Shown: positions 1-11,570 of the stretch, piece by piece
Layout: each line of letters opens with the position of its first letter
How positions within the stretch are numbered: position 1 is the stretch's first letter
Assembly: GCA_024291935.2 (NCBI GenBank)
Contig: CM044315.1
Span: forward strand, 77,544,385-77,608,384
Length of the DNA: 64,000 nucleotides
Origin: Okapia johnstoni
Taxonomy: Eukaryota; Chordata; Mammalia; Artiodactyla; Giraffidae
Direction: 5' to 3'
Made by a program: the position numbers and the translations under genes
Notes under the pieces: model-generated
What the model was told of the DNA's origin: nothing
The model's input: only the letters and a program-made list of their open reading frames with translations
The model's database searches: none

Positions 1-337
1 TGCCTGCCATCCTGTCTTGCTGTCACTCTCTCCTGTCCTTGCCTCTTTGCCCACTTCCTGCTTCTCTCTGCCCCCCTGCCAGCTTGCCTCATCTCCACCT
101 CCTGCCCAGCAGCAGACTTTCTGCCCTTCTCCTCTCACCTTTCTCCAGGCTCCCTATCTGCTTATCTCTCCATCTGTCTCTGAACCCTGCATCTCTCACT
201 GTCCACCTGAATCTTGATCACCTGACATCCTCCAGTCTGTCTGTTCTCTCCTGTGTTTCTCCACTTCAGTCTGCCTGTCTGACCCTGAATCCATGTACAT
301 TTGCTTCTGAAATAATTTACCATTGGCTTAGGGTCTT

Positions 338-557
338 GGGGCTTCTCTGATGGCTCACGGGGTAAAGAACCCACGTGGTATGCAGGAGCCACCGGAGACT
401 CAAGTTCAATATCTGGGTCAGGAAGATGCCATGGAGAAGGAAATGGCAACCCACTCCAGTATTCTTGCCTGGGAAATCCCATGAACAGAGGAGCCTGGTG
501 GATGGCAGTTCATGAGATGGCAAAAAGTTGGACTTGACTGAGCACAGGGCAGAATAT
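338..557 (+). mobile_element. Bov-tA-type SINE inserted in the CYP4A 3'UTR
   Basis: The sequence has the typical ruminant tRNA-derived SINE order. A 'cttctctgatggctca' head is followed by the 'gtaaagaa' segment, 'ggcaacccactccagtattc', 'cagaggagcctgg' and a 'gactgagca' tail. It is flanked by near-matching 11-bp repeats at 327-337 (cttagggtctt) and 558-568 (cttagagactt). The paralogous sequence near 23845-23855 reads cttagggactt with no SINE, so the empty site is visible in the same window. Confidence 0.9.
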
Positions 558-1017
558 CTTAGAGACTTAGAACAATACAAAGTTATTCTCTGAAGGCTCT
601 GGAGTGAGAAATTTGAAGTGGGTTTCTCTGGAAAAAGGAAGATGTTGGCGGGCTCCCCCTCCAAGGATCTAGGACAGGGTCCCACTCTTTGCCTTTTCTG
701 CATCTAAAGCTACAGTCCTTACATTCCTTGGCTCCTGGGCCCTCCTCCATATATGAATCCAGCACTATCTCAAACGTCCCTCTGCTTCTGTCTTCACATC
801 ACTTTCTCTTTCACCAGGACCTTTGTGATTCAATGAACAACTCAGATAAGACAGGCTTGTTCTCCTATCTGGGGATGAGGATGAGGACACCTGGGCAGCC
901 ATTGCTGGACCTGTTAAGTCTTATGTGACCACCATCGGCCTGTCTCCAGTTCTCTCCAATGGGTGACGGGCCTACCCATGTGTCAGTCATGTGGCTTCCC
1001 CTCTCTTACCCTCCCTT

Positions 1018-1023
1018 AATAAA
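1018..1023 (+). promoter_or_regulatory. Candidate poly(A) signal AATAAA of the left-hand CYP4A gene
   Basis: Canonical AATAAA on the plus strand in the CYP4A-like 3'UTR. The sequence on both sides is conserved in the second copy near 24290-24320, but the hexamer itself is missing there. That fits decay of the second copy. A second AATAAA at 1914-1919 could serve as a distal site. Confidence 0.5.
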
Positions 1024-2170
1024 GTTCACAATGTCATATGGAGTGTACTTGTCTTCTCTGAAAGGAGCTGGATGAAACAGAAGAGAGGGAAGGGGAGGGA
1101 AGACAGTGAAGAGGAGGAGGGGAGATGACACCTGCTCTGTGGGGCTGGAACCCCAGCAGGGAGAGCATGTCCAGCCCCCTTGCAGCCTCACACTCTGGGG
1201 TCCTTCATGACCCACATGCTGCCTGGCGCCTGACGCTCCCATGACAGCTGAGTCAGAAGAAAGGGCTTGTCTCCAAAGGCTCAGAGGGAAGATGCTCACA
1301 CCAGCACCTGTCGGGGAAGGAGCCTTCTGCTCTTCCATGGTGGCTTCCTCACCACATCTGTAGAGGGGCCCAGCCAGTGCCCACCCTGTGCTGAGCAGGG
1401 AAGATGTTACAGACTTGGCCAGGCACAAGGGGTTTCTTCATCCCAGTGAGATTTGAGCAGAGTCCAGGCTGGCATTCTCTCCAGTTCCTTGGCAGCCCTT
1501 TCTGACAGGCAGGGCCTCAGGCTCCTTAGAAGCCTAGAGTGGGCTGCTGTGCTGGAGGGTCTGGGAGGAGCCAACTGGGCACAAGGCTTGGCTGCTGGGA
1601 GCAGGTGTCAGACCCAAATCCAGGACAGCTGGTGGCACTTCCCCCACAGGACAGCACCTTAGAGTCCCTGGCATGTGTGCCCAGCCACTCTGAGTGAGGA
1701 CGAGCTTCTTCAGCCTTGCCATTCCTGGAGACCATGTTGGGGCCTGTCCTCCTGACCCTGGGCACTGACCAGAACCAGGCCCCTTGCACTCCTCCTCCAG
1801 CCTCTCTGCACCCAGCCCTGCTCTCTTCTGCTTATGCACAGGTCCTCTTCCTTCCCACCGCTGCGCTTCCTAACCTAGGGCCCTGGTGCCACAGGAGAGC
1901 AGCCCACAAGCCTAATAAAAGGGCATCTCCCTCAGCTCCTGCTTGCAGCCAAGACCTTTGAACCAGTCTTCATACACACCCCAATTCCTAAGTCACTCGG
2001 CTGGTCCATTCTGCTACAAAAAGGAGCCAGATGGTATTCAGTGCTAGACCAGGGATAGGGCAGGAGGGTTGGTTGGGAGTGTCCTGGACAGGAAATTTGG
2101 CAGATCCGCTAGAGTCAGGTGTTGCAGAAGGGCTCCATGGAAATCTTTGGTGTTTTGCTTTTTGAATCAT

Positions 2171-3146
2171 GGGCATTGGATTTGATCTTCAAAGGGAGAA
2201 TTTTGACATCATGATGTAAGAAACTTAAGATGAAGGTTTTCCCATCCCTTGTTTTTGACATATGATCTCCATGACTTTCTCAGTGCACAACTCTCTAGAA
2301 GCACTCTCTACCTGTTAAACTCCTATTCACCCTTCACAGCCCTGTTTTTTTAGTTTTCTCCTTTCCTTCTTATCCCAGTCAGTATTCAGTCCTCCATCAC
2401 AAGCTTTATCATTTGTATTGTACTAGTATAGCTTTCTGCTTTTAATATAGCCTGTGAGCTCAAGAAATATTTGCTGAGTGAATGACTGACTGAACGAGCA
2501 TTCCTAGGAGGTACATAGGAAATTAATTATTATCACACCTTTCAAAGGAGACTGAAGCTTAGGGAGTACAAGTCACTGGCTTCATATGTAGTGAAGCTGC
2601 CCTGGGGCAGGCCTCCTGAATCCAAGGCCAGTGCTCTACCCACTAACACAGTCACCCAGCACACACCGCATAGCTGATGGGACAAGCCTTGGGCAACATT
2701 TCAGAGGACATTTGTCTGGCAGCATGAAGGTCCAACAGAGAAGGATTTCACATCAACGGGGCCGCTCAGAGGCTGTTTTTCCCTGTCCACATCACTTTTC
2801 CTCTCTGAAACTAGTTTTTCTCTCTGAAATGGGAATGATAAGAAAACCAACCATGTCAAAGGAACATTTGGTGAACTAGACTGTGACTGTCTTGACGTCA
2901 AGCAAGTTTCAAGTCTGCTTTGCTTTCAGTTGTGTCTCAGCACCAAGCAGACTGCCTGCCACATTGTAGGTGCACATTAAATACATGGTGATAATATGAA
3001 AAAGGAAAAGTGGGGGTGCACTCAGCCATTTTCACTGTCGGCTGAGAAATTTTTTTTCCCCACTTTCCCAAAGTGCATCCTCTGCAGTTAATTAACTCTG
3101 GAGGCCCAGTTCTGGGTTCTGCCCTCATCTTCACCCTCCTCTAGGT
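2171..3146. other. Non-coding spacer, with a MIR-like relic at about 2450-2660
   Basis: No exon or gene is recognisable. The stretch from about 2450 ('gagctcaagaaatatttgctgagtgaa') to 2660 resembles a degraded MIR/L2-type repeat. Positions 3094-3146 share a roughly 53-bp stretch with 15029-15081. Confidence 0.4.
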
Positions 3147-3673
3147 GAAATAACTTTCCATTGTACTTTCCATATAAAATTCCATATACAATGGAATATA
3201 TTACCCAGCCCTAAAAAACAGTGAAATAATGCCATTTTCAGGAACATGGATGGACCTAGAGATTATCATACTAAGTGAAATAAGTCAAAGAAAACTATCA
3301 TATGATACCACTTAACATATGAAATTTAAAAGGTGACACAAATAACTTATTTATGAAACAGAGACAGACTCATAGAATTCGAAAACAAATTTACCATTAC
3401 TAAAGGGGAAAGGTGAGGTTGGAGGGACAAATTAGTAGTTTGGGATTAACATATACACACTACAATATATCAAAGAGGTAATCAACAAATCCCTACTGTA
3501 TAGCACAGGGAAACCTACTCCATATTCTGCAATAACTTTCATGGGAAAAGAATCTGAAAAAGAATGGATATATTTTTATATATAAATGAATCACTTTGCT
3601 GTATGCCTGAAACTAACACTTTGCAAATAAGCTATACACCAATATAAAATCAGAATTAAAATTTTTAAAAAAC
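3147..3673 (+). mobile_element. LINE-1 3' end (5'-truncated)
   Basis: The text 'acaatggaatatattaccca...gaacatggatggacct' through 'actgtatagcacaggga' to 'ctatacaccaatataaaatcagaattaaaa' is characteristic of the 3' end of artiodactyl L1 elements. It ends in an A-rich tail near 3673. The element is badly 5'-truncated and has no usable frame. Confidence 0.75.
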
Positions 3674-4122
3674 CAAAGAAACCCTCCACCTAAACACCAT
3701 GAATTATCAGTTGAAATCCAGAAAGTTATAGAGAGAATTACACAAATAAAAGAACTAACCTGTGTTATAAGCGTAAGATGACTGCACTTTCTGGCACTGA
3801 GACTAACCATACTTGCTACAGCGTCTCATATTCTGCACTGGCACTTCAGAAAGACTCATCTCACGATTAGTCCTCCTCTCAAACTGTAAGCCACATAGAG
3901 AAATTTCCCTTGAAGCTTGACGACAAAATAATGTAGAAGATTGTATAAGAAGGTTAAAGAACAGATGGATAATAGATTTCAGCATGACACACTTACTTTA
4001 GAAAGGAAAATGTTGCCCGAGCATGGTTCAAATGCAAAATGCTGAATGAAATTGATGTGTTAGGTATTTTTCTCTTCCGAGTTTTATTGGAGAACAATAG
4101 GGGACTAAAAGCCTTGTCTCAA
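3674..4122. other. AT-rich spacer, nothing recognised
   Basis: I see no exon, RNA gene or family-specific repeat here. Short open frames on both strands are unsupported. Confidence 0.4.
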
Positions 4123-4402
4123 ACTTCCATGGTGGCCCAGTGGTTAACAATCTACTTTCCGATGCAAGGAACATAGATTTGATCTCTAGTCCAGAAAGAT
4201 TCCACATGCCATGGGACCATTAGCCCACACACCACAACTACTGAAGTCCGCCTGCCCTACAGCCCGCGCACTGCAGTAAGAGAAACTACTGCACTGAGAA
4301 GCCCACACTCTGCCTGCAGAGCAGCCCCCATTCGCTACAACTAAAGAACGTCCACACACAGCAACCAAGACCCAGCACAACTAAAACTGAATCAATAAAT
4401 GA
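4123..4402 (+). mobile_element. CHR-type tRNA-derived SINE (cetartiodactyl)
   Basis: It has a tRNA-like head ('gtggcccagtggttaacaat...gatgcaaggaac'), a middle section 'gccatgggaccattagcccacacaccacaactactgaag', and a 'caaccaagacccagcacaac' tail followed by 'aataaatgaata'. This is the usual organisation of the CHR SINE family shared by ruminants, whales and hippos. Confidence 0.7.
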
Positions 4403-4727
4403 ATATATGATTTTCTAAGTCGTGATGAAATAAGTAAGTTTTAAAAACAATGCATAAAAGTCCTATCTCATATTTTTTGTGTCTCACTATTTTATGTGCA
4501 AAGTGTCCACATTATAGGCTGCGTAGTCAGCTATAACCCATAGTTACAAGCAGGCACTGAGGCTGTAAAAATCATAGAGTAATTAGTATTTTCTGAATCC
4601 AGTGACAACTGTGTTTTAATGGTTCCCAAGACATGTCAGGCCAATAAAATGTGTATGAAAAAGTATGAGAAGCATTGCAAATGACCTTCTGAAAAGTCTC
4701 ACACTTTCAGGAAAAATTGACGAAGTA
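4403..4727. other. Spacer, nothing recognised
   Basis: AT-rich sequence with no exon or identifiable repeat. It ends at the 6-bp target duplication of the following LTR. Confidence 0.4.
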
Positions 4728-4733
4728 ACATGT

Positions 4734-5263
4734 TGTCGGGAGCCGCGATAGGCATTTCTGACAAAATGGAGGCGCGGCCCCAACCCCCTCTCCTCATCCC
4801 GCAGGCACGGTCCCGGGATGAAGGAGTTAGGTCTTGTGATTCTGACTTGTCCTTTCCTTCCTCCGGATGAGTTGGCTGGAAAGAATGTTATAATCCATAA
4901 CGTTAACTATTGACATTTGTTCAAGGATCTTTACAAAGAATGCTCCAGGATGAGCAGGATGGCTGCAGCCTGACACAGGCTGCGTTGTTATCTGATCATG
5001 GGAAACGTTGTTATCTGGCAAAAGAAGTTTGCTGAGTCTAGGGGTTAGGAATAGTTAAGAATAGTTAGAAGCTAAAAGTTTAAGTTATGTTGTAGTGTTG
5101 GCATATTTTAACCTAATGCTTTTGTAAAAGTATAAAAGAAAACCTGATGCTTAAAATAAACATGCAGCCCAGTGCTTTGAGCGAGAGACTGCATCATTTT
5201 CGTTCGCTGACCCCATTCATCCCTTCAGGGTGATTCCCTGGCTGCCGGAGCTGGACTCCGGCA
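4734..5263 (+). mobile_element. Solo LTR, class II-like ERV, with perfect 6-bp target duplication
   Basis: The element begins TGTCGGGAGCC and ends GGACTCCGGCA, so it has terminal TG...CA. It is bracketed by ACATGT at 4728-4733 and 5264-5269. An AATAAA in 'gcttaaaataaacatgcag' (about 5152-5165) gives plus orientation, and a 'gtataaaag' TATA-like box lies just before it. A 6-bp duplication is typical of betaretrovirus-like (class II) elements. No internal retroviral sequence adjoins it, so it is a recombined solo LTR. A longer sibling is at 55369-56210. Confidence 0.9.
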
Positions 5264-5298
5264 ACATGTCATCTTCTTTTTGTAGGCAGCATATTTAA

Positions 5299-5410
5299 GA
5301 TTTGTGTGTGCTCAGTCGCTCAATCACGTCTGACTCTTCGTGAACCCATGGGCTGTAGCCCACCAGGTTTCTCTGTCTATTTGATCCTCCAGGCAAGAAT
5401 ATTGGAGTGG
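5299..5410 (-). mobile_element. Bov-tA-type SINE, first part (split by LTR element)
   Basis: Minus-strand SINE sequence runs from 'gtgctcagtcgctcaatcacg' to 'ggcaagaatattggagtgg' and then breaks off. It resumes exactly at 13051 with 'gtgggttgccatttcc'. The outer target duplication CATATTTAA at 5290-5298 recurs at 13165-13173. That shows the two parts were one insertion. Confidence 0.9.
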
Positions 5411-5717
5411 TTATAGCTTGTGGTGAACGGTGTTGGATTTGTGATCTCCGAAGAAGATTTAGCTTTGGGACCAGGGCCCAGGCTGGATTACTCAAGAGCT
5501 TTTGTGTAGCAGAGTTTTATTAAAATATGAAAACAGACAGAGAAAGCTTCTGACATAGACATCAGAAGGGGGACAGAGAGTGCCCCACTCTCTAGTCTTA
5601 GCAAGGGAGCTGTATACTTTTTTAATTGGTTATTACAATAAATAAAAAGAATGTCTCAAGGTTGTAAAGATCTTACCAGACCCACTCCTACAATTTACAT
5701 TTTAAGATAACAGGATT
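5411..5717 (-). mobile_element. LTR-type element, first part, inserted in the SINE
   Basis: This non-SINE sequence starts exactly where the SINE breaks and resumes at 12749-13050. The 4-bp GTGG before it (5407-5410) is repeated after the far end (13051-13054), as expected for a 4-bp target duplication. Read on the minus strand the element begins TGAGAGAGTC. The plus-strand 'gttttattaaaa' at about 5515-5525 is a minus-strand poly(A)-signal region. The family was not identified, and its minus-strand 3' terminus lacks a clean CA. Confidence 0.6.
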
Positions 5718-8247
5718 CAGTTCAGTCACTCAGCCATGTCTGACTCTTTGCGACCCCATGGACTGCAGCACGCCAGGTTTCCCTGTCCATCACCAATTCC
5801 CAGAGCTTACTCAAACTCACATCCATCAAGTCGGTGGTGCCATCCAACCATCTCTTCCTCTGCCATCCCCTTCTCCTCCTGCCTTCAATCTTTCCCAGCA
5901 TCAGGATCTTTTCCAATGAGTCAGTTCTTCACATCAGGTGGCCAAAGGATTGGCGTTTCAGCTTCAGCATCAGTCCTTCCAATGAATATTCAGGTCTGAT
6001 TTCCTTTAGGATTGACTGGTTTGATCTCCTTGCAGTCCAAGGGAGTCTTTTGAACAGCACAGTACAAAAGCATCAATTTTCTGACGCTCAGCCTTGTTTA
6101 TGGTCCAACTCTCACATCTACACACAACTACTGGAAAAACCATAGCTTTGACTAGACAGATCTTTGTTGGCAAAGTAGTGTCTCTGCTTTTTAGTATGCT
6201 GTCTAGGTTGGTCATAGCTTTTCTTCCAAAGAGCAAGTCACCATCTGCAGTGATTTTGGAGTCCAAGAAAATAAAGTCTGTCACTGTTTCCATTGTTTCC
6301 CCATCTATTTGCCATGAAGTGATGGGACTGGATGCCATGATCTTTGTTTTTTGAATGCTGAGGATTAAGCCAGCTTTTTCACTCTCCTCTTTCACCTTCA
6401 TAAAGAGGCTCTTTAACTCGTCTTTGCTTTCTGCCATAAGGATGGTGCCATCTGCGTATCTGAGGTTATTGATATTTCTCCTGGCAATCTTGATTCCAGC
6501 TTGTGCTCCATCCAGCCTGGCATTTCCCAAGATGTATTCTGCATATAAGATAAATAAGCCGGGTGAGAATATACAGCCTTGACATAATCCTTTCCCAATT
6601 TGGAGCTAGTCAGTTGTTCAATGTCCTATTCTAACTGTTGCTTCTTGACCTGCTTACAGGTTTCTCAGGAGGCAGGTAAGGTGGTCTGGTATCCCCATCC
6701 CTTTAAGAATTTTCCACAGTTTTTTGTTACCCACACAGTCAAAGGCTTTATTGTAGTCAATAAAGCAGAAGTAGATGTTTTTCTGGAACTCTCTTGCTTT
6801 TCCTATGATCCAACGGATATTAGAAATTTGATCTCTGGTTCCTCTGGCTTTTCTAAATCCAGCTTGAACATCTGGAAGCTTATGGTTCACGTACTGTTGA
6901 AGACTCGCTTGGAGAATTTTGAGCATTACTTTGCTAGTGTGTGAGATGAGTGCAATTGTGCGGTAGTTTGAACATTCTTTGGCATTGCATTTCTTTGGGA
7001 TTAGAGTGAAAACTGACCTTTTCCAGTCCTGTGGCCACTGCCAAGTTTTCCAAATTTGCTGGCATATTAAATGCAGCATTTTCACAGCATCATCTTTTAG
7101 GATTTGAAATAGCTCAATTGGAATTCCTTCACCTCCATTAACTTTGTTCATAGTGATGCTTCCTAAGGCCAACTTGACTTCACATTCCAGGATGTCTAGC
7201 TCTAGGTAAGTGATCACAACACTGTGGTTATCTGGGTCATGAAAACCTTTTTTGTATAGTTGTTCTGTGTATTGTTGCCTCCTCTTAATATCTTCTGCTT
7301 CTGTTAGGTCCATACCAATTCTGTTGTTTACTGTGCATGAAATGTTCCCTTGGTATCTCTAATTTTCTTGAAGAAATCTCTAATCTTTCCCATTCTATTG
7401 TTTTCCTCTATTTCTTTGCTTTGATCACTGAGGAAGGCTTTTTTATCTTTTCGTGCTATTCTTTGGAACTCTGCATTCAAATGGGTATATCTTTCCTTTT
7501 CTCCTTTGCTTTTCACTTCTCTTCTTTTCTCAGCTATTTGTAAGGCCTCCTCAGACAACCATTTTGCCTTTTTGCACTTCTTTTTCTTGGGGATGGTCTT
7601 GATCACTGCCTCCTGTACAATGTCATGAACCTCCATTCATAGTTCTTCAGGCACTCTATCAGATCGAATCCCTTGAATCTATTTGTCACTTCCACTGTAT
7701 AATCATAAGGGATTTGATTTAGGTCATACCTGAATGATCTAGTGGTTTTCCCTACTTTCTTCAACTTAAGTCTGAATTTTCCAATAAGGAGTTTATGATC
7801 TGAGCCACAGTCAGCTCCTGGTCTTGTTTTTGCTGACTGTATAGAGCTTCTTCATCTTGGGCTGCTAAGAATATAATCAATCTGATTTTGGTATTGACCA
7901 TCTGGTGATGTCCATGCGTTGTTGGAAGAGGGTGTTTGCCATGACCTGTGTGTTCTCTTGGCAAAGCTCTGTTAGCCTTTACCCTGCTTCATTTTGTACT
8001 CCAAGGCAAAATTTGCCTGTTACTCCAGGCATCTCTTGACTTCCTACTTTTGCATTCCAGTCCCCTATAATGAAAAGAACATCTTTTTTCGGTGTTAGTT
8101 CTAGATGGTCTTATAGATCTTCATAGAACCATTCAACTTCAGCCTCATCAGCATTATTGGTTGCGGCACAAACTTGGATTACAGTGATATTGAATGGTTT
8201 GCCTTGGAAATGAACAGAGATCATTCTGTCATTTTTGAGATTGCATC
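5718..8247 (-). mobile_element. BovB LINE, 3' part with reverse-transcriptase remnant (minus strand)
   Basis: This is the 3' part of a BovB retroposon. The element's 3' end is at 5718, where the complement of the typical (actga)n tail is seen. On the minus strand the frames at 6006-6530, 6654-7313 and 7328-7636 encode endonuclease-linker and reverse-transcriptase segments. Recognisable stretches are IPIELFQILKDDAVKMLH, FIDYNKAFDCVGNKKLW and NNLRYADGTILM. The last is a damaged YADD catalytic box (YADG). Stops and frameshifts break it into pieces, so it is dead. It continues at 8752-8977 and 11619 onward. Confidence 0.95.
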
Positions 8248-8747
8248 TGTTGACTAAAAAGGATGTACAACTTGAGAGTTGTGAGTTAAGTTTTATTTGG
8301 GGCAAAATGAGGACTGCAGCCCAGGAGGTAACATCTCAGATCGCTCTGAGAGACTGCTCCAAAGCGGCAGTGGGGGAAAGTCAATATATAAGGCTTTGGT
8401 GAAGCGGGAATTCAATACCATGAAGCACTCAATTTACAAAAGGTTTTTTTGTTAGTCATGAGGATCTGATGTCACCATGAAGGGATTTAGTGCTTCTCTA
8501 GATATGAGGAGATGCAAGGATTGAGATCATAATATCTGTTCCTAAAAACTTCCAACTATCTAAAGAGCTGTCCCACCAGATTCCCTGGAGCACAGAGTGC
8601 CTCACTCCACCCTGAACTCCCTCAGGGGTTGGTGAAGGTCAACAGCTATAGCAGCATGGGGTTCAATCTCCATAGAGGCAGACGGCAAATGCCTTTGTTG
8701 TTCAGTCATTGGCAATGCTCTTGGTAAGTGCCAATTTGTAGTTGACA
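8248..8747 (-). mobile_element. Solo LTR inserted in BovB (4-bp target duplication CATC)
   Basis: This is a 500-bp insert with TG at one end (8248, TGTTGACT) and CA at the other (8747, GTTGACA). It is flanked by CATC at 8244-8247 and 8748-8751. Removing it restores the BovB text 'gattgcatc' + 'caagtactgc', as seen uninterrupted near 17930. A minus-strand AATAAA (plus 'gttttatttgg', about 8290) gives minus orientation. A related copy is at 18743-19183. Confidence 0.85.
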
Positions 8748-8751
8748 CATC

Positions 8752-8977
8752 CAAGTACTGCGTTTCTGACTCTTTTGTTGACTATGGGGACTACTTCATT
8801 TATTCTAAGGGATTCTTGCCCACAGTAGTAGATATAATGGTCATCTGAGTTAAATTCACCCATTCCAGTCCATTTTAGTTCACTGATTCCTAAAATGTCA
8901 GTGTTCACTCTGGCGATCTCCTGTTTGACCGCTTCTAATTTACCTTGACTCATGGACCTAACATTTCAGATTCCTAT
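8752..8977 (-). mobile_element. BovB LINE, middle part (minus strand)
   Basis: Continues the BovB endonuclease region. The minus-strand frame at 8702-8953 contains 'QEIARVNTDILGISELKWTG', typical of the BovB apurinic endonuclease domain. It breaks at 'aacatttcagattcctat' (8977), where the endogenous retrovirus starts. Confidence 0.9.
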
Positions 8978-9402
8978 TGTTAGGCAGTTAGAATAGGAAA
9001 CAGGAGTCCAAAATGGCGGTGGCTAAAAGACAAGGAAGGGAAAAGCCCGAGAAAATAGAACGAAGGAAAGGTCAAAGGAAGGTATGAGGACCGGAATGAA
9101 GACTTCAGGTAAAACAAACAGCACTCCTGGCTAGCCCAATTTGCATAGGGCAGGCCCAAGGGGAGGGAAAAACATATACAAAGAGGAGCCAAAGAGCTCT
9201 CGCTCTCTCCCTCTTTTTCCCGTGTGCTGGTTTGCATCTTTGGGTCGGCATGCCCTCACACCTGGAGGATGGGTTCTCCTGCTATTTTCTAAATAAAATA
9301 GAGCTGTAACACTGGTTTGTTCTAAGAGCTATAACACGCTCTATCCGAGACCTGAGAGCTGTGACACGCCGTTTCTTGTTTCCTCGAACCCCCCCGTGAA
9401 CA
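8978..9402 (+). repeat. 5' LTR of the endogenous retrovirus
   Basis: Begins TGTTAGGCAGTTAG. It contains a plus-strand AATAAA at 9292-9297 followed by a repeated 'agagctgtaacac' motif. The U3 part matches, in inverted orientation, the element at 14613-14966. The right end is uncertain, because no convincing primer-binding site is visible after the 'gaaca' near 9402. Confidence 0.65.
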
Positions 9403-10135
9403 GGTGGGTGGCAGTGGGCGCAACTGAGGGACTCTGGAGAGGCTACTCTTTGGTATGTCCCAAAGACACTATCTGCTGAGCCCCAGTAGCTGTTACCCAA
9501 GCCAGTGGGGGTTCTTCTGTCCTTACTCTTCTTTGTGCCAAGGATCAGGCCAATGAAAACTGTGAGCACAGGTCAGATATTTAGCAGATTTTCTGGCAGA
9601 CTGTGAAGGGGATCCCTTTGACTTGTCATCTTGGACCCAACTGATTTTGATTGGTTTACATTATGCCCTTGTGCTATGTCATGCTTTCAAAGGTTGTGCT
9701 CTGCCTCCTTCCCACCTGTTTCATGCTCCTTTCCTCAGCCCCATCAGGGCCCACAGTGTTGCCTCTACAATCTTCTGGAGGGACAACCAGAATAATATCC
9801 AACCCCTTAATCCTACCCAGCACTGGTCATGCTGGAGATCTTGGGGACGCCCAACTCCAGTCCGGGCATCCCAGGAAGTCAACTTGCCTTGACCTGCCTA
9901 GGGATCTGGTCCTCAAAAAGTTGTCATGCCTCAACTTGCTCGGGGATCCGCCAGTCCCAGGGGTCCCAGGAGATCGTCACTCCTCGACCTGCCCGGGGAT
10001 TCGATCTCTAGGAGGTTGTCACGCCTCAGCCTGCCTAGGGATCTGCACCCTGACCCAGGGATGCCTGGCTCTCAGGTTGCAACAGTACTGGGTAGGATAA
10101 GCTTCAGAAAGACTCACCCCTAAGGAAGTCCACCC

Positions 10136-10700
10136 ATGGAAACAGAAGGAAGCCTATTACTTGTGGAACTGTGCCCAGTCTCAGCAATAACTCGGGAGCC
10201 CAATGAGAACCCCATTGCCTTTCTGAAAAGGCTAAAGGAGGCCGTCCAAAAGTTTACCAATCTGGACTTAGACTCTTACAAGGGACAGGTGATTTTAAAG
10301 GACAAATTCCTGTCCCAATGTGCATCAGATATCAGAATTAAGTTACAACAGCTACAGCAGCAGGACCTTGCTGCCTCTTTAGATGAGATGGTCCAGATAG
10401 CCACCAATACCTTTTATAACATAGAACAGGAGGAGACCAAGGCCCAGGAGAGGGAGAGAAGGAAAGAGACAAGGCATGCCCAGATGCTGGCCGCCCTCCA
10501 GGGAAGCCCTATGGCAAACCCCAAGTCCTTGAAGGACAAGGCATGAGGTAAATGACTAATCTGTGGACAGGTGGGGCATTGGGCCAAAGAGTGTCCAAAC
10601 TGTGACAAGTCACCTAAAATGGTTTGCTACAAATGTCGTCAACTGGGACATTGGGCAGCACTCTGCCCTCAGGACCCAAGAGCCTCAAGGTCAAGCACCA
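10136..10700 (+). pseudogene. Retroviral gag remnant (capsid C-terminus and nucleocapsid)
   Basis: A 136-codon frame (10136-10546) resembles the C-terminal capsid of gammaretrovirus-like Gag. It has a 'NENPIAFLKRLKEAVQKFT' segment and a charged Glu/Arg-rich linker. The next frame (about 10556-10690) holds two zinc-knuckle units. The second is complete (CYKCRQLGHWAALC). The first has lost its leading Cys and is preceded by a stop. In life the protein would package viral RNA. Here the frame is broken between capsid and nucleocapsid, so no intact Gag can be made. Confidence 0.8.
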
Positions 10701-10774
10701 AGCCTTCCCTCACGATGGTTCAACAGGACTGAAGCGGCCCATTCCAGCCAGCCCCCCTGTCACAGAAAACCATC

Positions 10775-11570
10775 ATGGGGCTGGCGCCAAGGGTGCAACT
10801 GGATGTGGCAGGTAGGTCGGAGAATTTCTTGGTTGACATGGGGGCTACCTACTCTGTCTTGATCTCCTACTCCAGAGACTTCTCTTCCCAAACCTGTACC
10901 ATTTTGGGTGCTACAGGAAAAGCAACCACTAAAAGATTCACCCAAGCACTTCTTTGTTGCTGGGATGGACAAATATTTTCCCACCAGTTTCTGGTGGTCC
11001 CTGAGTGTCCTACTCCCTTAATGGGAAGAGATATACTCACTAAACTGGGGACCATCCTTGTGATGGGAAGCTTTCCAGCCCCTAGAGCCCTAAAGCTTCT
11101 GGTTACTACTGAAGAACCCATTACACCTTCTCCAATAGAGAGGGACCAAAAACTGTGTGAGGACAAAATTAACCCCCAGGTGTGGGCCCAGGGGATTCCT
11201 GGAGGAGCCCACCAAGCTGAACCGGTCATCATTGTCCGAGATCCCACTTGGTTTCCTAACTGGAAACAATATCCCCTCAAAAGAGAGGCTCAGGAGGAAC
11301 TACAGCCTTTAATAAATAAATTCCTTACTTGTGGGCTATTGATCCCCACCAGTTCACCATATAACACCCCAATCCTCTCAGTAAAGAAAAAGGACGAGAC
11401 CTGGTGAATGGTTCAAGATCTCCAGATCATAAATAAAGCTATAGTCCCCCTCCACCCCACAGTACCCAATCCCTACGTAATCTTGGTAGAAATCCCACCC
11501 AGTGCCAAGTGGTTTACAGTCTTGGATCTCAAAGATGCATTTTTTTGCATACCACTGTCACTTCAAATCT
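10775..11570 (+). pseudogene. Retroviral protease and reverse-transcriptase remnant (pro-pol)
   Basis: The frame at 10775-11407 starts in an aspartic protease region. The catalytic triplet there reads Asp-Met-Gly in 'LVDMGATYS', where retroviral proteases have Asp-Thr/Ser-Gly. The flap and the 'LMGRDIL' motif near the protease C-terminus follow. Reverse-transcriptase N-terminal motifs come next ('QEELQPLINKFLTCGLL', then 'SPYNTPILSVKKKD'). A stop interrupts at 11405-11407, and the frame picks up again to '[16 protein letters not shown]' (about 11510-11558) before the similarity ends. The catalytic YxDD region, RNase H and integrase are absent. Confidence 0.85.

Larger units (their letters stand above)
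1..1040 (+). other. 3' untranslated region and polyadenylation region of a CYP4A gene lying left of the window
   Basis: This stretch has no coding exon. It aligns base for base, apart from one SINE, with 23520-24310, which directly follows a recognisable CYP4A last exon whose stop codon is at 23480-23482. By that comparison the CYP4A stop codon should lie a few tens of bases left of position 1, and this stretch should be the 3'UTR. An AATAAA at 1018-1023 gives a 3'UTR of about 1 kb, similar to what I recall for human CYP4A11. The CYP4A gene would be on the plus strand and convergent with CYP4B1. The coding part is not in the window, so which CYP4A paralogue this is cannot be told. Confidence 0.6.
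1..2170 (+). repeat. Segmental duplication, copy 1 (partner 23520-26285)
   Basis: Long collinear similarity to 23520-26285 is visible throughout. Examples are 1741-1810 against 25000-25085 and 2060-2145 against 26195-26265. Apart from the SINE here and the NACA retrocopy in the partner, the two copies run in step until about 2165 here and 26285 there, where similarity stops. From 1024 on I see no coding exon. A minus-strand open frame near 1526-1839 recurs in the partner only because the DNA is duplicated. Confidence 0.85.

Noticed and set aside
6006..7636. Possible host reverse-transcriptase gene
   Set aside because: All reverse-transcriptase frames in the window are BovB fragments with tails, truncations and frameshifts.
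10136..11570. Functional or domesticated retroviral gene
   Set aside because: Internal stops, broken frames, altered protease triplet and missing pol/env. No single long conserved frame suggests host use.
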